The position numbers and the translations under genes are program-made. This document shows positions 44,247 to 52,109 of a stretch of 64,000 bases of DNA, one piece after another. The notes beneath the pieces were generated by a model, which ran no database searches, was not told where the DNA came from, and worked only from the letters and a program-made list of their open reading frames with translations. Source of the DNA: JAUMBM01 sp964441755 (GTDB taxonomy: Bacteria; Bacteroidota; Bacteroidia; Chitinophagales; Saprospiraceae). Position 1 is the first letter of the stretch. Every line of letters begins with the position of its first letter. Where the stretch lies: assembly GCA_964441755.1 (NCBI GenBank), contig CAYTVG010000014.1, positions 1 to 64,000 of the forward strand, written 5' to 3'.

Positions 44247-45632
44247 TTAGTTCCACTCCTCCCGCACATCCACGATGCAGCCGTGCACAGCAGCAGCAGC
44301 AGCTGTGAGCGGGCTCGCCAGCAAAGTACGTGCACCCGGCCCCTGCCGCCCTTCGAAATTTCGATTTGACGTAGACACGCAGTAAGCGCCGGCAGGGATC
44401 TTATCTTCATTCATGCCCAGGCAAGCCGAGCAGCCCGGCTCGCGCAGCGCTATGCCGGCTGCCGCCAGCACCCGGTCGATGCCCTCGGCCCTGGCCTGGG
44501 CGGCCACCTGCCGCGAGCCCGGCACCACCATCACCTCCACGCCGGGCGCTTTGGTCTTGCCTTCAAGGTAGCGGGCTACCAGCCGAAGATCTTCTATGCG
44601 CGAATTGGTGCAACTGCCGATAAACACATACTGCACGGGCATCCCCAGCAAGCTGGCTCCCTGCTCTAAACCCATGTATTCCAATGACTTTTGAAAAGAA
44701 GCAGCGTTTTCTACCCGCGGGATGGCCGCCGTCACGCCCATGCCCATGCCCGGATTGGTGCCGTAGGTGATCATAGGCTCGATATCCTCAGCGCGGAAGT
44801 GATGCTCGGCATCAAAGACAGCATCCGCATCGGTATAAAGCTGTCGCCAGCCTTCCACAGCACGCTCAAAATCAGCCCCCCGGGGTGCAAACTCCCGTCC
44901 GCGCAGGTAGTCGAAGGTCGTCTCGTCCGGCGCTATCAGCCCACCGCGAGCCCCCATTTCGATGCTCATATTGCAGATGGTCATGCGTGCCTCCATGCTG
45001 AGCGAACGAATAGCAGAGCCTGCATACTCCACAAAATAGCCGGTACCGCCGGCTGCCGTCAACTGAGCGATGATATACAGGATAATATCCTTCGATAAGA
45101 CCCCGGGCTGCAGCTCCCCTTCGACCGTGATGCGCATGCGCCGCGGGCGGCTCTGCAGCAGGCACTGCGTAGCCAGCACCTGCTCGACCTGGCTGGTGCC
45201 TATGCCAAAAGCAATGCAGCCAAAGGCTCCGTGGGTAGAGGTGTGGCTGTCGCCGCAGACAATGGTCATACCCGGCCGGGTGATGCCCAGTTCGGGACCA
45301 ATCACGTGCACGATACCCTGATAAGGATGCCCCAGCCCGTAGAGCTCCACCCCAAAGCGGCTGCAATTTTCCACCAGCTTTTGCACCTGAAAGCGCGACA
45401 GCGGCTCCTCGATGGGCAGGTGCTGGTTGAGCGTAGGCACATTGTGGTCGGCCGTAGCGATGGTCTGTGCCGGGCGAAAAACCCCCAGCCCCCGCGCCGC
45501 CAGGCCGTCGAAAGCCTGTGGGCTGGTCACTTCGTGGATAAAATGCCGGTCGATATAGAGCACCTGCTGCCCACCCTCCACCTGGCGGAGGGTGTGGGCA
45601 TCCCAAATTTTGTCAAAAAGCGTTTTTCCCAT
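44247..45632 (-). CDS. leuC: 3-Isopropylmalate dehydratase, large subunit
   Basis: Aconitase-type large subunit, 461 residues from the ATG at 45632 (MGKTLFDKIWDAH); an in-frame start at 45659 would add nine residues and overlap leuA. The three [4Fe-4S] ligands are visible: one Cys in GSCTNSRIEDL and two in EPGCSACLG. Other motifs are GDSHTSTHGAFG, YIDRHFIHEVTSPQAF and the substrate loop SNRNFEGRQGPG. Works with leuD. It starts 13 nt after leuA ends. Confidence 0.96.
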   Translation of the reverse strand: MGKTLFDKIWDAHTLRQVEGGQQVLYIDRHFIHEVTSPQAFDGLAARGLGVFRPAQTIATADHNVPTLNQHLPIEEPLSRFQVQKLVENCSRFGVELYGLGHPYQGIVHVIGPELGITRPGMTIVCGDSHTSTHGAFGCIAFGIGTSQVEQVLATQCLLQSRPRRMRITVEGELQPGVLSKDIILYIIAQLTAAGGTGYFVEYAGSAIRSLSMEARMTICNMSIEMGARGGLIAPDETTFDYLRGREFAPRGADFERAVEGWRQLYTDADAVFDAEHHFRAEDIEPMITYGTNPGMGMGVTAAIPRVENAASFQKSLEYMGLEQGASLLGMPVQYVFIGSCTNSRIEDLRLVARYLEGKTKAPGVEVMVVPGSRQVAAQARAEGIDRVLAAAGIALREPGCSACLGMNEDKIPAGAYCVSTSNRNFEGRQGPGARTLLASPLTAAAAAVHGCIVDVREEWN

Positions 45633-45645
45633 AACCTGATTATAT

Positions 45646-46812
45646 TCAGACTGTTGCATGCACGCCTACAGCAGCGAGAATTTCGTGAAGATCTTCGTCC
45701 TGTACCTCTTTACGCCGGTCAGCTACCTGCAGGAAGAGCTCGTATACGCGGTCGAGCTCGGCCTTGCTGAGGTTGTAGCCGATATTTTTGGCCCGGTAGG
45801 CGAGCGCTGCCCGCCCGCTGCGGGCCGTCAATACGATGGTACTGTGGTCTACCCCTACCTCCAGCGGATCGATAATCTCGTAGGTATCGCGTCGCTTGAT
45901 GACCCCATCCTGGTGAATACCACTGGAATGAGCAAACGCATTGGCGCCCACGATAGCCTTGTTGGGCTGTACCGGCATCCCCATGCTCTCACTGACGAGC
46001 CGGCTGGTGATGTTGAGCAGCCGCGTCTGTATAGCCGTATCTAGATTGAGGTAAGGATGCTGCCGCAAAATCAGCACTACCTCCTCCAGGGCCGTATTGC
46101 CTGCCCGCTCGCCAATACCGTTGATAGTACACTCTATCTGGCGAGCGCCGTTTTGTACCCCGGCTATGGAATTGGCTGTGGCCAGCCCCAGGTCGTTGTG
46201 GCAGTGGGTAGACAAGATAACCTTATCGATACCCCGCACATTTTCCTTCAGAAAACGGATTTTGGCGCCGTACTCCTCAGGCAGGCAGTAGCCTGTGGTA
46301 TCGGGAATGTTGAGCACTGTAGCCCCTGCTTTGATGGCCGCCTCGCACACACGGGCGAGGTATTCGTTGTCGGTACGGCCGGCATCTTCGGCATAAAACT
46401 CAACATCTTCCTGGTACTGCTTGGCATACTTCACCGCTGCTGCCGCACGCTCAAGGATATCCTCCCGCGTGCTGCGCAGTTTGTGTAAAATATGATTATC
46501 GGATGTGCCGATGCCCGTATGAATGCGCCCCCGGCGCGCCTTCGCCAGCGCTGCTGCTGCCACATCGATATCTTTTTCCACTGCCCGGGAGAGCGCGCAG
46601 ATGACCGGCTCCCGCACCGCTTCGCTGACTGCTACCACCGCCTCGAAATCACCCGGGCTCGATATGGGAAAGCCCGCTTCGATGATATCGACACCCAGTG
46701 TTTCCAGTTGTCGCGCCACAATCACCTTCTGTTGCTGGTCAAGCTTGCAGCCCGGCACCTGCTCCCCGTCGCGCAGGGTTGTATCAAAAATATAGACTTT
46801 CTCGGCAGCCAT
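45646..46812 (-). CDS. leuA: 2-Isopropylmalate synthase (short form)
   Basis: First enzyme of leucine synthesis, joining acetyl-CoA and 2-oxoisovalerate. 388 residues from the ATG at 46812; a TTG at 46818 is rejected. The TIM-barrel motifs are all present: DTTLRDGEQVPG (metal Asp), HTGIGTSD, the H-x-H metal site STHCHNDLGLATAN and NGIGERAGN. It ends soon after the linker subdomains (about 300-388), so the C-terminal LeuA allosteric domain of the 510-520-residue forms is missing. Homocitrate or citramalate synthase are relatives, but leuCDB downstream settles the pathway. Confidence 0.93.
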   Translation of the reverse strand: MAAEKVYIFDTTLRDGEQVPGCKLDQQQKVIVARQLETLGVDIIEAGFPISSPGDFEAVVAVSEAVREPVICALSRAVEKDIDVAAAALAKARRGRIHTGIGTSDNHILHKLRSTREDILERAAAAVKYAKQYQEDVEFYAEDAGRTDNEYLARVCEAAIKAGATVLNIPDTTGYCLPEEYGAKIRFLKENVRGIDKVILSTHCHNDLGLATANSIAGVQNGARQIECTINGIGERAGNTALEEVVLILRQHPYLNLDTAIQTRLLNITSRLVSESMGMPVQPNKAIVGANAFAHSSGIHQDGVIKRRDTYEIIDPLEVGVDHSTIVLTARSGRAALAYRAKNIGYNLSKAELDRVYELFLQVADRRKEVQDEDLHEILAAVGVHATV

Positions 46813-46860
46813 AAGCAAATTACAGAATTAAAAAAAATAAAAGCATAGATTTGCACCAAT

Positions 46861-46868
46861 CAAAGGTA
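46861..46868 (-). promoter_or_regulatory. Putative -7 element of the leuACDB promoter
   Basis: Minus-strand TACCTTTG 48 nt before the leuA ATG. No peptide leader or attenuator with leucine codons was seen. Confidence 0.45.
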
Positions 46869-46982
46869 TTTCGTTTTGCCAATCATGTGACTACCCAAAA
46901 TGTCTATTAGTCCAAACCCTTATCGCCCGTATTTGCTAAAATAGCATTTGGCTTTCAGTCATTTATTTAATACAGTATTACA

Positions 46983-48533
46983 ATGCCCAAGCAAAAAACC
47001 GACGACCTGATGCAGCTGATCAATTCGCTTAGCCGGGCGGAGAAGCGTCACTTTCGGTTATTTGTGAAGCGCAATCAGGCTTCGTCAGACATTTTATTCC
47101 TGCAGCTGTTTGATTTTCTCGATCGCCAGGGAGAATACGAGGAGGAGCAGCTCCTTCAGAAAATTCCGGGCATCAAGAAGACACAGCTCTCCAACCTCAA
47201 AGCGCATCTGTACAAACAACTGTTGATCAGCCTGCGGCTGCTCAACAAGGGCAACAATGAAGACATTCTCATACGCGAGAACATCGACTATGCCCGTCTC
47301 CTGTACAACAAAGGTCTCTACCGGCAGGCGCTGGACATACTCGAGAAAGCCAAAGAACGGGCCCGTGCCGCAGGTATGCTCAACCAGGCGCTGGAGATTC
47401 TTGAATTTGAGAAGCGCATTGAAGGCCAGTATATTATGCGCAGTATTGAAGGCCGGGCAGAGCAGTTGGCTGATGAAACCAATCTGCTTACGCGGCAGAT
47501 AGAGTCATCGCACCGCTTCTCCAACCTAAGCCTGCGCATGTACGGACTCTACCTGCGCATTGGTTTTGTGCGCAATGAGCGGGATTACCACCAGGTAAAG
47601 CAGCTCTTCCAGTCGCAGCTGCCCTCCACCAGTTTTCAGGAGCTGGACTTTTGGGGGCGCGTTTACTACTGTCAGTCCTTCATCTGGTATCATCACATCA
47701 GTCAGGATTTTCCGCTTTGCTACCGCTATGCCCAGCGATGGGTGGACCTGTTCAAGGAGCATCCGCACATGATCCAGCTTCATGGCGCCATGTACCTGAA
47801 AGCAATGCACAACCTGCTCAATGCGCTGTACAACATCGTCCACTATCCGCGTTTCATCGAGGTATTGCAGGAGCTGGAAACCTTCCACGATACGCATGAT
47901 TTTGGTGAGGACCGCAACCTGGAAAGTCTTTATCACCTCTACCGCTACATACACCTGATCAAACGGCACTTCATGGAAGGCAGCTTCAAGGAAGGGCTGG
48001 CGCTGGTGCCGGGCTTGTTGAAGACCATTGACGACGATACCTACAACTGGGACCAGCACCGGGAGCTCGTCTTTTATTACCGCATCGCCTGCCTGTATTT
48101 TGGGAGTGGCGACAACAGCCGCGCCATTGACTTCCTCAATCGCATCATCAACCAGAAAAACCCCGACTACCTGGAGGATATTCAGAGCTTTGCCCGCATC
48201 CTCAACCTGATTGCTCATTTTGAGATGGGCAACCGGCAGTTGGTGGAGTACCAGCTGAAGTCGGTGTATCGCTTTCTGCTCAAAGCTGAGGAGCTCAATG
48301 AGGTGCAGAAGGTTATTATACAGTTTTTGCGCAAGACGCCGCGCATGAAGCTGTCGGCGCTGAAAGAAGAGTTTGTCCAGCTCAAGGAAAAGCTGGTCGA
48401 GCTTGAGCAGCGGCGGTTTGAGCGTCGGCCTTTTCTGTATTTGGATATTATCTCCTGGCTGGAGAGTAAAATTGAGGGGGTGACGGTGCAGGAGGTTATT
48501 CGGCGGAAGTTTGCGGCGCGGTATGCGGGTTGA
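46983..48533 (+). CDS. TPR-like helical protein of unknown function
   Basis: 516 residues, no signal peptide, helical throughout. The N-terminus (KTDDLMQLINSLSRAEKRHFRLFVKR; LYKQLLISLRLL) resembles a small winged or helical DNA-binding-like domain, but that is a guess. The rest looks like TPR helices of about 35 residues (YARLLYNKGLYRQALDILEK; YYRIACLYFGSGDNSRAIDFLNR), ending with a basic tail (EVIRRKFAARYAG). I associate proteins of this form with Bacteroidota but cannot name a function. Divergent from leuA with 170 nt between. A regulatory or scaffold role is possible. Confidence 0.65.
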   Translation: MPKQKTDDLMQLINSLSRAEKRHFRLFVKRNQASSDILFLQLFDFLDRQGEYEEEQLLQKIPGIKKTQLSNLKAHLYKQLLISLRLLNKGNNEDILIRENIDYARLLYNKGLYRQALDILEKAKERARAAGMLNQALEILEFEKRIEGQYIMRSIEGRAEQLADETNLLTRQIESSHRFSNLSLRMYGLYLRIGFVRNERDYHQVKQLFQSQLPSTSFQELDFWGRVYYCQSFIWYHHISQDFPLCYRYAQRWVDLFKEHPHMIQLHGAMYLKAMHNLLNALYNIVHYPRFIEVLQELETFHDTHDFGEDRNLESLYHLYRYIHLIKRHFMEGSFKEGLALVPGLLKTIDDDTYNWDQHRELVFYYRIACLYFGSGDNSRAIDFLNRIINQKNPDYLEDIQSFARILNLIAHFEMGNRQLVEYQLKSVYRFLLKAEELNEVQKVIIQFLRKTPRMKLSALKEEFVQLKEKLVELEQRRFERRPFLYLDIISWLESKIEGVTVQEVIRRKFAARYAG

Positions 48534-48678
48534 TTTTGGGGGGCGGCTGGCGCCGCCCCCAAAAATCTTGTGAGTATTTTTTTTGCTGCTGGCGCAGCAA
48601 AAAAAGAATCTGTTTTTGGGCTGCGTAAGCAGCAAAAGCCGGGTTGTTTTATTGGGTGGCTCGGGCCACCCAATAAAA
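48532..48678. terminator. Four-hairpin array between convergent TPR gene and radC
   Basis: 48532-48567 (GATTTTGGGGGGGCGGC / GCCGCCCCCAAAAATC), 48577-48605 (TTTTTTTGCTGC-tggc-GCAGCAAAAAAA), a weaker CTGC-gtaa-GCAG stem at 48614-48636, and 48647-48678 (TTTTATTGGGTGGC-tcgg-GCCACCCAATAAAA). The last ends 2 nt from the radC stop. Confidence 0.75.
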
Positions 48679-48679
48679 C

Positions 48680-49390
48680 TTATAAAACGCCTTCGTCAGC
48701 AAAACTGTAATAGCCACCGTTGGTGATGATGAGATGGTCCAGCACCAGCAGGTCCAGAGCCTTGCCTACCTGTACTAATTTGCGGGTGAGTTCGAGATCT
48801 GCCTGGCTGGGGTTGCGGGAACCGCTGGGGTGGTTGTGCACCAGGATGATGGCGCTGGCATTCTGGTCGATGGCGCGGCGGAAGACCAGTTTGGCATCGA
48901 CTACGGTGCCTGCGACGCCGCCGCTGCTGATCTTGTCGCGCGACAGGATGCGGTTGGCGCGGTTCATACACAGGATCCAGAACTCCTCGTGCAGCAGGTC
49001 TGCCAGTTGGCTGCCGATGGCGTCGAAGGCATCGCGGCTCGACTGCACCTGAGGCTTTTCCCGCAGGGGGCTTAGCTGTCGGCGCCGCCCCAGTTCGAGT
49101 GCCGCCATGACGGTGATGGCCTTGGCCTCCCCCACCCCCCGAAACCGTTTGAGGTCGCTGAGCGACAGGCGGGATAGTTCCAGCAGGTCGTTGTTCATGT
49201 CGGCCAGTATGCGCTGAGCGAGCGCTACGGCCGATTCATCGCGGGTACCGGAGCCCAGCAGTATGGCCAGCAGTTCGGCATCGGTCAGGCTTTGCCGGCC
49301 TTTGAGGCTCATTTTTTCGCGGGGGCGGTCCTCTTCTGCCCAGGCTTTGATGGGGATTTGGCCTTTTTCGTAGGTTGTTTGTTCTGGCAT
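48680..49390 (-). CDS. radC: RadC family JAB/MPN protein
   Basis: 236 residues from the ATG at 49390; the open frame upstream is leader. N-terminal helix-hairpin-helix-like part (IKAWAEEDRPREKM; LTDAELLAILLGSGT; LKRFRGVGEAKAITVMAALELG), then the JAMM domain with VFRRAIDQNASAIILVHNHPSG and S-x-x-D (PSQADLEL), so all metal ligands are there. Historically called a DNA repair protein, but its biochemical role is not settled. Apart from the small membrane gene upstream it has no informative neighbour. Confidence 0.93.
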   Translation of the reverse strand: MPEQTTYEKGQIPIKAWAEEDRPREKMSLKGRQSLTDAELLAILLGSGTRDESAVALAQRILADMNNDLLELSRLSLSDLKRFRGVGEAKAITVMAALELGRRRQLSPLREKPQVQSSRDAFDAIGSQLADLLHEEFWILCMNRANRILSRDKISSGGVAGTVVDAKLVFRRAIDQNASAIILVHNHPSGSRNPSQADLELTRKLVQVGKALDLLVLDHLIITNGGYYSFADEGVL

Positions 49391-49395
49391 GTTGT

Positions 49396-49527
49396 TTTGT
49401 TTTTTTGTGGCTTGCGTTCGCTGCTGTTGACAGCGAGCGAGAGATGGCTTTTGGGGCAGGGGGTAGCTGCCCAAAGCGCGGCTTTTGTAAGTCGCAGCAG
49501 CCGGACTTTTTCCACAAAAAAAACAAA
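49396..49527. other. Large inverted-repeat-bounded element in the radC leader
   Basis: TTTTGTTTTTTTGTGG at 49396-49411 and CCACAAAAAAAACAAAA at 49511-49527 pair around two smaller hairpins: CGCTGctgttgaCAGCG near 49428-49444 and GGGCAGggggtagCTGCCC near 49454-49472. It lies between radC and the small membrane protein, both minus strand. Confidence 0.5.
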
Positions 49528-49531
49528 AAAA

Positions 49532-49750
49532 CTAGTCCTCCTCGCGCCAGTCGACCTGAGCGACATAGATGAGCAGCAGTCCGGCCATGGCCATGGCCAG
49601 TTTTATGACGAAGCTGGCGGTTCCTCCCAGTTTTTTCAACCAGACGAGCCATTGTAGTTCGAGGCCTACCAGGCTGACGATCAGGGCTAAGAAGCCTGAT
49701 CCGGCTAGTAGGAAACCGAGGATGGTCAACGGAGTGCGATATTTTTCCAT
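49532..49750 (-). CDS. Small two-helix membrane protein
   Basis: 72 residues: a short charged N-terminus (MEKYRTP), one hydrophobic segment (LTILGFLLAGSGFLALIVSLVGL), a connecting stretch with WLVWLKKLGG, a second hydrophobic segment (FVIKLAMAMAGLLLIYVAQ) and an acidic end (DWREED). Codon use resembles that of the neighbours and the frame has normal start and stop codons, so it is probably real. It is not recognised as any family. It precedes radC on the same strand with a structured spacer between. Confidence 0.55.
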   Translation of the reverse strand: MEKYRTPLTILGFLLAGSGFLALIVSLVGLELQWLVWLKKLGGTASFVIKLAMAMAGLLLIYVAQVDWREED

Positions 49751-49819
49751 GGATGTGTACGCTTAATTTGCCTCAATAATAGTGAATAGTCACTTTACTG
49801 GCAATGTATGCAATGCACG

Positions 49820-50164
49820 GTAGTAATTTTTCTTCGAAAAATTACGGTATGGGACAAGTTTTGGGCGGCTGACGCCGCCCAAAACTTGTCTGGCTATGTA
49901 GCTTTGCACGGTAGTAATTTTTCTTCGAAAAATTACGTTATGGGGCAAGTTTTGGGCGGCTGACGCCGCCCAAAACTTATCTGGCTATGTGGCTTTGCAG
50001 CGTAGTAATTTTTCTTCGAAAAATTACGTTATGGGGCAAGTTTTGGGCGGCTGACGCCGCCCAAAACTTACTTGGCAGTGTAGCTTTGCAGCGTAGTAAT
50101 TTTTCTTCGAAAAATTACGTGACAGGGTAAGTTTTGGGCGGCTGGCGCCGCCCAAAACTTGCGG
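49820..50164. repeat. Four tandem 91-bp units, each with an AT hairpin and a GC hairpin
   Basis: Units start with GTAGTAATTTTTC at 49820, 49911, 50002 and 50093: exactly 91 bp each. Each has GTAATTTTTC-ttc-GAAAAATTAC and AAGTTTTGGGCGGC-tgac-GCCGCCCAAAACTT, joined by TATGGGaCAAG and followed by a CTGGCTATGTAGCTTTGCA(G)CG-type linker. Only a few positions differ between units, and the loop changes from TGAC to TGGC in unit 4. 91 is not divisible by three and no frame is shared, so it is not coding. It lies upstream of the HMG-CoA lyase gene. Confidence 0.9.
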
Positions 50165-50190
50165 CTGTCGCCGCCCGACAACAGTACACT

Positions 50191-50227
50191 GATACGATAT
50201 TGGGCCGCGAAGGCCCAACATCGTATC
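50191..50227. terminator. Hairpin upstream of HMG-CoA lyase
   Basis: GATACGATATTGGGCC, loop GCGAA, GGCCCAACATCGTATC; 15 of 16 pairs, followed by A7. Its GC apex suits the class seen elsewhere. Confidence 0.55.
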
Positions 50228-50272
50228 AAAAAAACCCGTATCTTAGCGACCAAGAACACATGAATTCCGGCA

Positions 50273-51136
50273 ATGATCAAGCTCATAGAGTGTCCGCGGG
50301 ATGCGATGCAAGGCATTGCAACATTCATCCCTACCGAGACCAAAATCAACTACCTCAACGCACTGCTGCAGGTAGGCTTTGACACCCTCGACTTTGGGAG
50401 TTTTGTGAGTCCCAAGGCCATACCGCAGATGCGGGATACGGCTGAGGTGCTTGCTTCGCTGGAGCTCGCCGGCAGCCGCAGCCGGCTGTTGGCCATTGTT
50501 GCCAACCAACGGGGTGCTGAGCAGGCTGCTGCCTTCGAAGCTGTCAGCTACCTGGGCTACCCCTTTTCTGTGTCTGAAACCTTTCAACTGCGCAATACCA
50601 ACGCCACCATTGCCGAATCCGTCGAGCGCGTGCGCGAAATCCAGCAGCTCTGCCGGCAGAGCGGTAAGCAGCTGGTCGTTTACATCAGCATGGGCTTTGG
50701 CAACCCTTATGGCGATCCCTGGAATGCCGAAGTGGTCATTCGCTGGGTCGAAACGCTGGCGCAGGAGGGCATTGGCATCTTCCAGTTGTCGGATACGATT
50801 GGTGTTGCTTCCTCTACCAGTATCAGTTATCTCTTTGAGCAACTAATACCGCGCTTCTCCGGGCTGGAGATCGGCGCTCATTTTCATACCACGGCGGCAA
50901 GCTGGCGCGAAAAGGTCGAAGCGGCCTACAGCCATGGCTGCCGCCGCTTTGACGGCGCTATCCGCGGCTATGGCGGCTGCCCGATGGCGCGGGATGAGCT
51001 TACCGGCAATATGCCTATGGAACAGCTTTTCGCTTTCTTCGACGAGCAGAATGAGCCTACCGGCCTTGATGCGACGGCCTTCCTCAAAGCCTATCTGATG
51101 GCTGAACATGTTTTTCCGGCAGGGAGCCGCCACTAG
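50273..51136 (+). CDS. Hydroxymethylglutaryl-CoA lyase
   Basis: TIM-barrel enzyme splitting HMG-CoA to acetyl-CoA and acetoacetate, the last step of leucine catabolism; 287 residues. Motifs: ECPRDAMQG at the start (usual E-x-x-R-D-G/A-x-Q), TLDFGSFVSPKAIPQMRD, ISMGFGNPYGDPW, LSDTIGVAS, the metal HFHTT and the Cys loop GYGGCPMARDELTGNMPME with the catalytic Cys. An overlapping ATG at 50260 is out of frame. It is close in family to LeuA/homocitrate synthases, but the Cys loop is diagnostic. The tandem 14-bp array begins five bases after its stop. Confidence 0.92.
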   Translation: MIKLIECPRDAMQGIATFIPTETKINYLNALLQVGFDTLDFGSFVSPKAIPQMRDTAEVLASLELAGSRSRLLAIVANQRGAEQAAAFEAVSYLGYPFSVSETFQLRNTNATIAESVERVREIQQLCRQSGKQLVVYISMGFGNPYGDPWNAEVVIRWVETLAQEGIGIFQLSDTIGVASSTSISYLFEQLIPRFSGLEIGAHFHTTAASWREKVEAAYSHGCRRFDGAIRGYGGCPMARDELTGNMPMEQLFAFFDEQNEPTGLDATAFLKAYLMAEHVFPAGSRH

Positions 51137-51141
51137 AGGAC

Positions 51142-51835
51142 GTAGCCGGCAGGATGCAGCCGGCAGGATGCAGCCGACAAGTCGCAGCCGGCAGGATGCA
51201 GCCGGCAAGTCGCAGCCGGCAGGACGTAGCCGGCAGGACGTAGCCGGCAGGACGTAGCCGGCAAGTCGCAGCCGGCAGGACGCAGCCGGCAGGATGCAGC
51301 CGGCAAGTCGCAGCCGGCAAGTCGCAGCCGGCAAGTCGCAGCCGGCAAGTCGCAGCCGGCAGGACGTAGCCGGCAAGTCGCAGCCGGCAGGTCGCAGCCG
51401 GCAAGTCGCAGCCGGCAGGTCGCAGCCGGCAGGACGTAGCCGGCAAGTCGCAGCCGGCAGGATGCAGCCGGCAAGTCGCAGCCGGCAGGACGNNNNNNNN
51501 NNNNNNNNNNNNNNNNNNNNNNNNNNNNNNNNNNNNNNNNNNNNNNNNNNNNNNNNNNNNNNNNNNNNNNNNNNNNNNNNNNNNNNNNNNNNAGCCGGCA
51601 AGTCGCAGCCGGCAGGATGCAGCCGGCAAGTCGCAGCCGGCAGGACGCAGCCGGCAGGACGCAGCCGGCAGGACGCAGCCGGCAGGACGCAGCCGGCAAG
51701 TCGCAGCCGGCAGGTCGCAGCCGGCAAGTCGCAGCCGGCAGGACGCAGCCGGCAAGTCGCAGCCGGCAGGATGCAGCCGGCAAGTCGCAGCCGGCAGGAC
51801 GTAGCCGGCAAGTCGCAGCCGGCAGGACGCAGCCG
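51142..51835. repeat. 14-bp minisatellite (GCAGCCGGCAAGTC family)
   Basis: About 42 visible units of 14 bp, G(C/T)AGCCGGCA(A/G)G(T/A)(C/T), split by a 100-N gap (51493-51592). Four main variants alternate: ...AAGTC, ...AGGAC, ...AGGAT and ...AGGTC, with GTAGCC as a first-half variant. Each unit contains the palindrome GCCGGC. The last bases of the lyase gene (CCGGCAGGGAGCCG at 51115) already resemble a unit. All reading frames stay open through it because stops never arise, which is no evidence of coding. The tail TTTTGCCGGCGGCAAAA at 51836-51853 makes a short dyad. From 51854 to 52109 nothing is recognised. Confidence 0.92.
51493..51592. other. Assembly gap (100 N) inside the minisatellite
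   Basis: The 14-bp phase differs by one base across it, as expected for an arbitrary gap length. Confidence 0.99.
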
Positions 51836-52109
51836 TTTTTGCCGGCGGCAAAAGCAGGATTGTCGCATACGGGTCTTGCTGCCGTCGGGTTTATGGTCAG
51901 ACAGCTGTGCATGCAACAGCCGTAGTATTTCATGCACAGCCAAGAGCTCAGATGCTGTGGACGCCGGCCTTGCGGTTGTCAGGTTTTGCGCGGAGTCCGG
52001 CGCTCGCAAAACAAAGCGAAACTGCTTTAGAATGGTCTGTACAATACAAATACAATACCCTGATTTGCAGACAAAAAACAAACAATCAACGAATCTCAAA
52101 TCAACCTTC

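Noticed and set aside
49820..50164. CRISPR array
   Set aside because: The whole 91-bp unit, including what would be the spacer, is repeated; there are no unique spacers and no cas genes.
51142..51835. CRISPR array or repetitive protein gene in the GCCGGC repeat
   Set aside because: The 14-bp units have no spacers. Open frames on both strands follow from a stop-free repeat; the only gene-like start is the signal peptide at 52110.
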